Notes under the pieces: model-generated | Told to the model about the DNA's origin: nothing | What the model saw: only the letters and a program-made list of their open reading frames with translations | The model's database searches: none | Assembly: GCF_036637135.1 (NCBI RefSeq) | Contig: NZ_JAVWNC010000094.1 | Coordinates: 1 to 5,230 of the forward strand | Source of the DNA: Anaerorhabdus sp036637135 | Lineage (GTDB): Bacteria > Bacillota_I > Bacilli_A > Erysipelotrichales > Erysipelotrichaceae | Direction of reading: 5' to 3' | Length of the DNA stretch: 5,230 nt | In this document: positions 1 through 5,230 of the stretch, in pieces | How positions within the stretch are numbered: position 1 is the first letter of the stretch | Layout of the letters: each line of letters starts with the position of its first letter | Translations under genes and position numbers: made by a program

Positions 1-335
1 TAAGATAGTATTGAAATAATTTTATATAGAATAGAATTGTTATATGTAATTCCAATAAAAATAGATATAAAACAAATTCCATTAGTAATGAAGAAACACA
101 TAAGGTATGTATCTGAATGATATCCACCACAAAATGTTCTAATCAAAATCAAAAATATCATAAATTCTACTACTTGTTTAGTCGTATGTGTAGCAAATGA
201 GATAATTAACATAGATAGAACTAAAATAAATTGACTTAAAAATAATTCAACACCATACCTTAATCTATTTAATGGATAAAGATTATCTAATGACTCATTT
301 AGATATATTGCAATTTTTTCACTAATGTTTCTCAT
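1..335 (-). CDS. agrB: AgrB-family peptide-processing membrane endopeptidase (C-terminus beyond window)
   Basis: The minus-strand frame opens with ATG at 335 and stays open to base 1, giving the first 111 residues of a family usually near 190-200, so about the last 40% is missing. AgrB proteins are integral membrane cysteine proteases that cut the C-terminal tail from an AgrD precursor and help form the cyclic autoinducer. The family core is visible as RTFCGGYHSDTYLMC at residues 66-80. His73 and Cys80 are seven residues apart, the same spacing as the catalytic His/Cys pair of staphylococcal AgrB. Another family trait is the RYGVE stretch at 26-30 before the first hydrophobic segment. Hydrophobic segments lie at about 31-48, 55-68, 81-96 and from 102 on. 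The start is supported by AAAGG (349-345) nine bases upstream, inside the end of the kinase gene, which it overlaps by 14 bases. The gene is last of the three visible genes of its operon. Family assignment is secure; the peptide substrate is unknown. Confidence 0.93.
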   Translation of the reverse strand, partial: MRNISEKIAIYLNESLDNLYPLNRLRYGVELFLSQFILVLSMLIISFATHTTKQVVEFMIFLILIRTFCGGYHSDTYLMCFFITNGICFISIFIGITYNNSILYKIISILS

Positions 336-1599
336 CGACAATTACCTTTGGAAATAAAATTTTGAAGCTAAATAGATAATTAGTTTGATCGATATGGTAA
401 CTTCCTTTGAATTTACGAATAATGGAATAAATATTTTTTAGACCATATCCATGTGTTCCATTATTTTCTTTTGAAGTGATAGTGATATCACTGTATTCTG
501 ATTCTATTGAGTTTATCACCTCAATTACATAGAAGTATTCATTTTCTAATACAGTTATTTCAACGATTTTTTTATTAGATTTTAATGAACTATATACCGC
601 ATTACTTAACAAGTTTGAAAATAGAATGCAAGTGTCTAATTCATTGAGTAAAGATAAAGAGGTATTTATGTCCACTGTGAATTGGATGGTTGAATTCTCG
701 GTGATGAAGTTATTAATTATACTATCCAATACAATGTTATTACTATAAACCGTTGGGGATATAGAATCTGTCTTTTCAATTAATTGGTCAATAACGTCTA
801 TTGCCTTATCATATTGTTTATCGAGAATTAATGTTTTAAATAATTGGAAGTGATATTTTAAATCGTGTTTTATCATGATGATTTCTTCTTTATTTATATT
901 TAAGTTAATTTCATATTCTTTGTAAAGTGCCATAATATTACTGTTATATTGATTAATTAAATTACTTTTTTGAATATCATTATATTTGTTTAACATAATA
1001 ACTATAATAATAAAAATGACTATTAATAGAAATGATGTTACTAGAGATAGTATTCTAGATGAATTCTTTTGAATTGTAAGTACAAGTGAGTATTGTGCAA
1101 CAATTATAATAAATAGAAATATTAGTAGTGAAAAGAAGACAATGATATTTTGTTTTTTAATAATTTCATTATTATTTTTATGCTTTCGAATTAGTAATAC
1201 AAGAATTAGAGGGATTAATTTATTAAATATACCTCCAAAGAGATAAATCGAGGGATCTGTAAGTAGTGCAGTAGAAGATAACCCACTAATTAGTGATATG
1301 AGGTTGATTGTAATAATTGAAGTTATTCCAACAACAATAAATAATGCAAGAGATAAAAATATAATTTCTTTTTTATGTTGTTGAAATAGAAAAAAACACA
1401 TGAGAATTCCTATGGAAATAAGCAAAATTGAACTTAAGGTATTTGAAAATATTTGAGCTAGTACAACATTAATGATCGAAAAGAGAATTAAAACAAACAT
1501 ATTAATAGTGTTTGGATATTTTTTATCTATAAATATATCGCATAATATAAAAAGTGTATATAGTTCAAGGAAGCAATAAATATAGTTTAGGATAATCAT
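322..1599 (-). CDS. AgrC-like membrane sensor histidine kinase (HPK10/GHKL type)
   Basis: This 425-residue protein is the predicted receptor for the peptide signal and the phosphodonor for the adjacent LytTR regulator. Residues 1-205 are a very hydrophobic sensor region with about six or seven membrane segments (roughly 4-24, 33-50, 55-72, 79-106, 117-137, 151-176, 182-203) and no large extracellular domain, as in AgrC-type receptors. A charged linker at about 206-240 leads to the phosphoacceptor motif IKHDLKYHF, with the likely His at 245. A GHKL ATPase domain follows, with an N-box-like LLSNAVYSS (Asn333) and a G-box HGYGLKNI at 383-390. Length is typical of the family. The start codon overlaps the regulator's stop as TAATG, with AGGA seven bases upstream. 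The N-box lacks the usual acidic residues of the LLDNAIEA form. Ligand identity cannot be read from the sequence; calling it AgrC-like rests on architecture and on the neighbouring AgrB. Confidence 0.95.
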   Translation of the reverse strand: MIILNYIYCFLELYTLFILCDIFIDKKYPNTINMFVLILFSIINVVLAQIFSNTLSSILLISIGILMCFFLFQQHKKEIIFLSLALFIVVGITSIITINLISLISGLSSTALLTDPSIYLFGGIFNKLIPLILVLLIRKHKNNNEIIKKQNIIVFFSLLIFLFIIIVAQYSLVLTIQKNSSRILSLVTSFLLIVIFIIIVIMLNKYNDIQKSNLINQYNSNIMALYKEYEINLNINKEEIIMIKHDLKYHFQLFKTLILDKQYDKAIDVIDQLIEKTDSISPTVYSNNIVLDSIINNFITENSTIQFTVDINTSLSLLNELDTCILFSNLLSNAVYSSLKSNKKIVEITVLENEYFYVIEVINSIESEYSDITITSKENNGTHGYGLKNIYSIIRKFKGSYHIDQTNYLFSFKILFPKVIVDEKH

Positions 1600-2294
1600 T
1601 AATAATTCCTCGCTTTTGTTAAACTAACATATTTGGAATAGAAATCTTTTTTTCTATATTTGCTTAATAAAAAAGCTTTTTTTATGTTTTTGACAAAAAT
1701 TTGATTGTCTTTTATGGATATAATTTTGTGCAAATTTATAATTGTTGAGCGATTAATCTGGAAAAAATCATCATTAAGAATACTGTGTATAGAACTTATC
1801 TTTTCATTTTTTAGTATATAAATTTCGTTTTTTGCATGTAATTCAACTTTTCTATTAATAACTTCGATTGCAGATATTTGATTGTTTTTTAAAGTGATAT
1901 ATCCATATCGAGTTTGAAATCTATGGATTGATTGTATAAAATTGTTTTCAATTTTTTTCAAAATATTAGGTAATTGTAAATCAATTTTAGATTTTTGAAT
2001 AAATCCAATTACGTTTATATCAAAACAATTTAGTATATATTTATCTTGATTGGAAACAAAAATAATTAAGCTTGAAGAATTATTGTTCTTCAAAAAATCA
2101 TGAATCTCTATTCCGCTTAAGGAAGGCATTTCTATATCTAAAAATATTACATCATATTCTTGGGAGAAATATTCTTTACAAAAGAGCTTAGGGTCAGAGT
2201 ATGAAGAAAGTGAATATTTATCGGTATTTTTAAAATATTCAGTAAATGAATTAAGAAATAATGTGTCATCATCAACAATCGCAATTTTTATCAT
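1599..2294 (-). CDS. LytTR-family response regulator (AgrA/FsrA-like)
   Basis: This is a 231-residue cytoplasmic transcription factor. Residues 1 to about 120 form a receiver domain: acidic pocket Asp8-Asp10 in IVDDD, phosphoacceptor Asp53 in FLDIEMPSLSG, switch residue Ser81, and a conserved Lys near 101-103. Residues of about 130-228 match a LytTR DNA-binding domain, including FFQINRSTIINLHKI (177-191) and FLLSKYRKKDF (208-218), near the usual F-x-x-x-x-R-S-x-x-x-N signature of that fold. LytTR regulators bind pairs of ~9-bp direct repeats spaced two helical turns apart, and such a pair lies 68-99 bases upstream of this gene. The ATG at 2294 has AGAGAGGA (2310-2303) at a good distance. It is the first gene of the minus-strand operon and is translationally coupled to the kinase. 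Order is regulator, kinase, AgrB, unlike the staphylococcal agrBDCA order. Autoregulation through the repeats is an inference. Confidence 0.97.
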   Translation of the reverse strand: MIKIAIVDDDTLFLNSFTEYFKNTDKYSLSSYSDPKLFCKEYFSQEYDVIFLDIEMPSLSGIEIHDFLKNNNSSSLIIFVSNQDKYILNCFDINVIGFIQKSKIDLQLPNILKKIENNFIQSIHRFQTRYGYITLKNNQISAIEVINRKVELHAKNEIYILKNEKISSIHSILNDDFFQINRSTIINLHKIISIKDNQIFVKNIKKAFLLSKYRKKDFYSKYVSLTKARNY

Positions 2295-2340
2295 CTTAAA
2301 TATCCTCTCTAATATATCTTAATTTTATCATGAATTGATC

Positions 2341-2369
2341 TTTATATTATTCTAAATTGAAACTATTCG
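2341..2369 (-). promoter_or_regulatory. Candidate activator-dependent promoter of the regulator-kinase-agrB operon
   Basis: On the minus strand a -10-like TATAAA (2346-2341, five of six matches) follows the proximal direct repeat. Seventeen bases further upstream the -35 position (2369-2364) falls inside that repeat and reads CGAATA, which is not a usable -35 hexamer. A good -10 with a missing -35 occupied by an activator site is typical of promoters driven by LytTR regulators. Transcription would begin about 40 bases before the regulator's start codon. AT-rich DNA gives many chance -10 matches, so confidence is moderate. Confidence 0.45.
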
Positions 2370-2393
2370 AACCAAAAAAATGACTATTCGAAC
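2362..2393. promoter_or_regulatory. Paired 11-bp direct repeats, probable LytTR regulator operator
   Basis: ACTATTCGAAC occurs perfectly at 2362-2372 and again at 2383-2393, separated by 10 bases that include a run of seven A. The start-to-start distance is 21 bp, two turns of B-DNA. This is the geometry known for AgrA, PlnC/PlnD and ComE/BlpR sites, where two ~9-bp repeats are separated by ~12 bp. The unit matches those consensuses only partly: on the plus strand ACTATTC resembles the ComE/BlpR-type box, and on the minus strand GTTCG resembles the AgrA-type core. Each copy contains the palindrome TTCGAA, so the functional orientation cannot be decided. Its position upstream of a LytTR gene makes that protein the likely ligand. 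Confidence 0.8.
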
Positions 2394-2401
2394 ATAGAAT
2401 A

Positions 2402-2430
2402 TTGTTTTGAGTAGTTTAAATAATTATGAT
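2402..2430 (+). promoter_or_regulatory. Candidate rightward promoter next to the direct repeats
   Basis: TTGTTT (2402-2407) and TATGAT (2425-2430, five of six matches to the -10 consensus) are separated by 17 bases and lie eight bases beyond the distal repeat. This would place a start near 2437 and give the exporter operon a leader of about 400 bases. The -35 is weak, fitting activator dependence, but the match could be chance. Confidence 0.3.
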
Positions 2431-2584
2431 GTATCTAAAGAAAGAAAGTTGAGTTGTGAAATGAAACGTTTTGAACTTGTTATGATTAGCAATGATGTTT
2501 GTTGCATTTTTAGATAGTGATAGTAAATAAATTTCTTGTTTGTGTTTGTAAATGAAAAATAATGCAGGTTAAATTGAAGAGTAA

Positions 2585-2722
2585 TGTGTAAAATTATGGA
2601 GTAAGCTTTCTTTCTATCATCTTACTTATTTTGCGATAACTGCATTTATATTCTTATTTTATAAAAAAGAATGTGCATTAATGAATTTGGAGAAATACGG
2701 TAATATAACAAGTAAGTTTTAA
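2585..2722 (+). pseudogene. Startless small hydrophobic open frame, possible gene remnant
   Basis: Forty-five codons lie between the stop at 2582 and the stop at 2720. They encode a hydrophobic stretch (FAITAFIFLFY, near codons 16-26) followed by a polar tail KKECALMNLEKYGNITSKF. No ATG, GTG or TTG lies before the hydrophobic part in this frame. ATG 2584 is one frame away and runs into a stop after six codons; one base fewer in the run of A at 2590-2593 would join it to this frame and give a 45-residue peptide. A helix followed by a Cys-containing tail superficially recalls a peptide precursor, but the conserved acidic/proline tail of AgrD is absent and no good ribosome binding site is seen. 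It may be a chance frame. Confidence 0.15.
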
Positions 2723-2794
2723 CATGGATTTTAGTATTTATACAAATTGTGAGGAAGATATAAAACTGTTAATAACTATGTGCAATTAGTTTTT

Positions 2795-2823
2795 GGAGCA
2801 AATTTTGCTCCTTCTTTATTTAA
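2795..2823 (+). terminator. Terminator-like hairpin in the exporter leader
   Basis: GGAGCA (2795-2800) pairs with TGCTCC (2806-2811), and two further A-T pairs can shrink the loop. It is followed by a T-rich run, TTCTTTATTT (2812-2821). This looks like a compact intrinsic terminator on the plus strand. It ends only two bases before the AGGAG of the first exporter gene, too close for a separate promoter in between, so it would have to act as an attenuator or as a leaky end to an upstream transcript. The stem is short, so strength is uncertain. Confidence 0.45.
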
Positions 2824-2824
2824 T

Positions 2825-2833
2825 AGGAGAGAG
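2825..2833 (+). promoter_or_regulatory. Ribosome binding site that sets the first permease start
   Basis: AGGAGAGAG lies just before ATG 2837, with seven bases between AGGAG and the start. The longer frame from GTG 2780 has no ribosome binding site, and its extra 19 codons span the hairpin at 2795-2811, so the start is placed at 2837. Confidence 0.85.
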
Positions 2834-2836
2834 AAA

Positions 2837-3583
2837 ATGTTTATTGAGATTATTAAGTTACAATTAGATAAACTTAAAATGTATAAAAACAGTGTGTATT
2901 TAAATTTATTTTTTTTAGCAATAACAATATTTGTTGAATTTTCTGTATTCTCGATATTTAATGAATTTACTAATGATTTATTGGTTTATATTTTGATTTC
3001 AACGTCAATTTTTCAAGCGTCAATGACAACTCTTATTCCTGAATTTTGTAAAACGATAAAAAAAGGAGAAATTAGTAAATATTATATACGTCCAATTGAT
3101 ATGTTTTTATATATTTGTATGGAAGATTTTGGAGAGTCATTGAAACGTTTAATACAAGGAATAACATTTATATTACTGGGAATTTTGATATCATTATTTT
3201 TCAATAAAGTAAATATTTATTTTGTATTATTGTTTTTAATATCATTAATTTTAGGATTGATTATTGCTGTTTTAATATCAGAAATGGTTTATTCATTTGC
3301 ATTCGTTATCCATAATTACAATTCGCTAAAAGCTATTCTGACATGTATAAGTTCATTATTTTCGGGAGCTTTAATTCCGTTTATTCTTCTACCAAATGCT
3401 TTTGTTGAGATTGCACAAATTACACCGTTCGCATTTGTTATTGACATACCTATAGGTTTCTTAATTGGTACAAGTAGTATTGGTGATTTAAGTCTACAAA
3501 TTCTATGGATAATCATTTTATATCTAATAGGGAAATGTTTTTTCTTGAATAATACTAAAAAAATACAAATATATGGAGGGTAA
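2837..3583 (+). CDS. ABC-2 type exporter permease, first subunit (COG4587-like)
   Basis: This 248-residue membrane protein forms one half of the transmembrane channel of an ABC-2 exporter. Six hydrophobic segments are visible at about 21-40, 46-66, 106-122, 127-150, 166-187 and 218-236, with the N-terminus probably cytoplasmic. Two family traits stand out: the loop KKGEISKYYIRPIDMF (75-90), corresponding to the G-x-(4-6)-RP motif of this permease group, and the late segment FSGALIPFILLPNAFVEI (175-192) followed by TPFAFVIDIPIGFLIG, the usual SG-x-x-P-x-x-x-x-P and PF-x-x-x-x-x-P pattern. The start at 2837 is chosen for its strong ribosome binding site and because homologues begin with a short cytoplasmic helix. 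It is followed directly by a second, different permease whose ribosome binding site lies in its last codons. The substrate is unknown; it could be a peptide or lipid-linked compound. Expression may depend on the upstream repeats and hairpin. Confidence 0.88.
   Translation: MFIEIIKLQLDKLKMYKNSVYLNLFFLAITIFVEFSVFSIFNEFTNDLLVYILISTSIFQASMTTLIPEFCKTIKKGEISKYYIRPIDMFLYICMEDFGESLKRLIQGITFILLGILISLFFNKVNIYFVLLFLISLILGLIIAVLISEMVYSFAFVIHNYNSLKAILTCISSLFSGALIPFILLPNAFVEIAQITPFAFVIDIPIGFLIGTSSIGDLSLQILWIIILYLIGKCFFLNNTKKIQIYGG
3575..3580 (+). promoter_or_regulatory. Ribosome binding site that sets the second permease start
   Basis: GGAGGG lies inside the last two codons of the first permease, ten bases before ATG 3591. 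The alternative ATG at 3573 overlaps this site and has no site of its own, so 3591 is preferred. Confidence 0.8.
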
Positions 3584-3590
3584 TAAATCG

Positions 3591-4388
3591 ATGACTGTAT
3601 ACAAGTATATTAGACTTTATTTTAGTATTGTTAAGGTTAGTGTAGAAAGCCAGTTGTCATATAGATGTGATTTTATCCTTCAATTAATTATATGGACTAT
3701 ATATTCATTTGTGAACTTCATTGGCTTATATTTATTAATGATTAATTATGTTGAAATTGGAAGTCAAAATTTTATAGAAACAATCTACATGTTCGGATTG
3801 ATTACAATTTCATATAATTTGGCAAGAATGATTGCAAGATCATTTGATAACTTTCATGTTTTGACAATGACAGGTGATTTAGATGTTTTTTACATTAGAC
3901 CATTACCAATTATTTTTCAAATAATTTCATCTAATTTATTTTTAAGAAGAATTGCAGGAATTTTTCAAGGAATCGTAGTATTAATTATTTACTATCAATA
4001 TGTAAATACACCTATTTACAATTTTGCATTTATAACTAGTTTAATCATATTAAACACGACAATTATGTATGTTGGATTGCTAATATGTTATGGAGCCCTT
4101 TGTTTCGTTTCTGAAAATGGTAACTTATTCCTAAATTTATTTGTGGATACTTCATCAAATATTGGTTATTATCCCTTAAAATATTTAACGGGTATTGTTA
4201 AGTATTTTTTGATAATAGTAATTCCTATATATTATGTGGTTTATATTCCAGCCACATTGTTGATTAGTGCAGATCGTGGTATTTGTTTTTCTATTTTTAT
4301 TTCAAGTGTCATATCGATGATAATATTAGGATTGTCTGTAATTATTTTTAATAGAATGAGTAAGAAATATCAGAGTGTAAATAGTTAG
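3591..4388 (+). CDS. ABC-2 type exporter permease, second subunit (COG3694-like)
   Basis: This 265-residue protein is the probable heteromeric partner of the preceding permease. It has about six membrane segments (roughly 26-52, 62-82, 108-136, 143-171, 203-226, 233-254). Family features are TGDLDVFYIRPLP at 94-106, equivalent to the G-x-LD-x-x-x-x-RP loop of this exporter group, and YYPLKYLTGIVKY (193-205) followed by IPIYYVVYIPATLL (211-224), matching the YP...R...PI....PA pattern near the C-terminal end. It shares the GxxxxxxxRP loop with the first permease but is otherwise clearly distinct, so the pair is not a recent duplication. It starts seven bases after the first permease stops and ends nine bases before the ATPase, whose ribosome binding site overlaps its stop codon. 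Function as an exporter subunit is well supported; substrate is not known. Confidence 0.88.
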   Translation: MTVYKYIRLYFSIVKVSVESQLSYRCDFILQLIIWTIYSFVNFIGLYLLMINYVEIGSQNFIETIYMFGLITISYNLARMIARSFDNFHVLTMTGDLDVFYIRPLPIIFQIISSNLFLRRIAGIFQGIVVLIIYYQYVNTPIYNFAFITSLIILNTTIMYVGLLICYGALCFVSENGNLFLNLFVDTSSNIGYYPLKYLTGIVKYFLIIVIPIYYVVYIPATLLISADRGICFSIFISSVISMIILGLSVIIFNRMSKKYQSVNS

Positions 4389-4397
4389 GAGATAAGT

Positions 4398-5230
4398 ATG
4401 ATAAAAGTTAGAGAAATATTTTTTAAGTATGCAAAGGAAAATAAAGAAGCACTCAGCGGAATTAACATGAATATTTTGAACGGTGAAAGTGTTGCGTTAT
4501 TAGGTTTTAATGGTTCAGGTAAGTCTACATTATTAAAGGTGATGCTAGGGATATTAAGCCCTAGAGAAGGAGAAATTTCGTATGATGATATAAACATTTC
4601 GAACAATAGAATAAGAATTGTTAGGGATATTGGAGTAGTATGGGGACAAAAAAGTAATTTATGGTGGGATGTATCAGTAAAAAGAAGTTTGCATATTCTA
4701 AAAAAGATATACAAACTTACCGATAAACATTTTGAAACTAAAATAAATGAATTGGATAGCAAATTGGAAATCAGAAAATATTGGGATAAACCACTTAGAA
4801 AACTTAGTTTAGGTCAACGCGTCAAATGTGAAATAGCAGCTGCAACATTGCATAATCCAAGCATTTTATTTTTTGATGAACCATTTATTGGGTTAGATTT
4901 TATAACGAGAAATGAAATTATTAAATTGCTTAAAGAATATAAACTAAATAATAGAAATTCAATACTTGTTCTTACTTCGCATAATATCAAGGATATCGAG
5001 GAATTATGTAGTAGAGTGATATTGATGGAATCAGGGTTGATAATTTGGGATAACTCTATTGATAATATTCAAAAGAAATTCTATAGAAAAACAATTTCCA
5101 TTAAACATAACAATGAAAATTTGAATATAAATAGCACATTTAATGGAATCAATATTGAGAAAGTAAATATTGGGTTTACTAAAGTTATTCTCAATAATAT
5201 AAAAGATAATGAAGTTATGATTATAAAAGA
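4398..5230 (+). CDS. ABC exporter ATPase (COG4586-like), C-terminus beyond window
   Basis: The frame is open from ATG 4398 to the window edge (277 residues), with AGGAG at 4387-4391 overlapping the stop of the permease before it. All nucleotide-binding motifs are present: Walker A GFNGSGKST (36-44), Q-loop Gln84, signature LSLGQ (136-140), Walker B ILFFDEP (156-162), D-loop GLD (165-167) and H-switch His195 in TSH. The Trp-rich Q-loop region VVWGQKSNLWWDVSV (80-94) and LRKLSLGQR are characteristic of the ATPases paired with these two permease types, rather than general ABC-2 ATPases. After about residue 230 comes a poorly conserved C-terminal extension that continues past the edge; relatives are usually 310-330 residues, so roughly 40-50 are missing. 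It powers export through the two upstream permeases at the inner face of the membrane. Confidence 0.95.
   Translation, partial: MIKVREIFFKYAKENKEALSGINMNILNGESVALLGFNGSGKSTLLKVMLGILSPREGEISYDDINISNNRIRIVRDIGVVWGQKSNLWWDVSVKRSLHILKKIYKLTDKHFETKINELDSKLEIRKYWDKPLRKLSLGQRVKCEIAAATLHNPSILFFDEPFIGLDFITRNEIIKLLKEYKLNNRNSILVLTSHNIKDIEELCSRVILMESGLIIWDNSIDNIQKKFYRKTISIKHNNENLNINSTFNGINIEKVNIGFTKVILNNIKDNEVMIIK

Larger units (their letters stand above)
2295..2836. other. Divergent intergenic region, no convincing gene
   Basis: These 542 bases separate the minus-strand quorum-sensing operon from the plus-strand exporter operon. The left ~140 bases hold the regulator's ribosome binding site, outward-facing promoter-like elements and a perfect direct repeat pair. 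From about 2431 to 2790 the reading frames are broken by frequent stops. Only tiny frames occur: an 18-codon frame from ATG 2461 (MKRFELVMISNDVCCIFR), a 21-codon frame from ATG 2724 (MDFSIYTNCEEDIKLLITMCN), and a startless hydrophobic frame at 2585-2722. None has a good ribosome binding site. A terminator-like hairpin at 2795-2811 precedes the exporter's ribosome binding site. No tRNA, insertion sequence or recognisable riboswitch was seen. Confidence 0.75.

Noticed and set aside
2424..2507. 27-codon minus-strand frame (MQQTSLLIITSSKRF...) in the intergenic region
   Set aside because: It has no ribosome binding site, no family resemblance, and a length expected by chance.
2600..2626. Inverted repeat AGTAAG / CTTACT as a possible regulatory hairpin
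   Set aside because: It has only six weak pairs around a 15-base loop, which is common by chance in AT-rich DNA.
2650..2676. Bulged inverted repeat ATTCTT / AAGAAT flanked by TGCA on both sides
   Set aside because: The stem is AT-only and interrupted by an unequal bulge; nothing else supports a structured RNA.
2780..2836. Upstream extension of the first permease from GTG 2780 by 19 codons
   Set aside because: It has no ribosome binding site and covers the terminator-like hairpin, while ATG 2837 has a strong, well-placed site.
3316..3516. 66-codon minus-strand frame inside the first permease
   Set aside because: It lies wholly antisense to a well-supported gene, has no recognisable domain, and is explained by codon bias on the other strand.
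3573..3590. Earlier ATG for the second permease at 3573
   Set aside because: This ATG overlaps the GGAGGG that serves ATG 3591 and has no ribosome binding site of its own.
4385..4762. 125-codon minus-strand frame over the start of the ATPase
   Set aside because: It is antisense to the Walker A and Q-loop region of a clear ABC ATPase; the hydrophobic translation is a shadow.

Overview
The window is strongly AT-rich and carries strong purine-rich Shine-Dalgarno sites, tightly packed operons and an agr-type peptide-signalling cassette. Together these point to a low-GC Gram-positive bacterium (Bacillota). The sequence does not let me name the genus.

Left half (1-2294, minus strand): three overlapping genes form a quorum-sensing operon read right to left. 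They are a LytTR-type response regulator (AgrA/FsrA-like), a multi-pass membrane histidine kinase (AgrC-like), and an AgrB-family peptide-processing membrane protease that runs off the left edge. The junctions are a TAATG overlap and a 14-base overlap, so the three are almost certainly co-transcribed and translationally coupled. No AgrD-like pheromone precursor is visible with confidence. The most economical place for it is directly after agrB, beyond base 1.

Centre (2295-2836): a long AT-rich divergent intergenic region. Near its left end are two perfect 11-bp direct repeats with a 21-bp period, the classic geometry of a site bound by a LytTR regulator dimer. They sit between outward-facing promoter-like elements, so the regulator encoded next door probably controls its own operon and possibly the rightward operon. 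The remaining ~400 bases hold no convincing gene. They include a short hydrophobic open frame without a start codon and a terminator-like hairpin just ahead of the rightward operon.

Right half (2837-5230, plus strand): a three-gene ABC-2 type exporter operon with two different six-TM permeases and an ATPase truncated by the right edge. Motifs place it in the uncharacterised exporter group with one COG4587-like permease, one COG3694-like permease and a COG4586-like ATPase.

Working model (inference): a cyclic peptide matured by the AgrB-like protein is sensed by the kinase. The phosphorylated LytTR regulator then binds the central direct repeats and raises its own operon, and perhaps the exporter, which could handle a peptide, confer self-protection or move an unrelated substrate.
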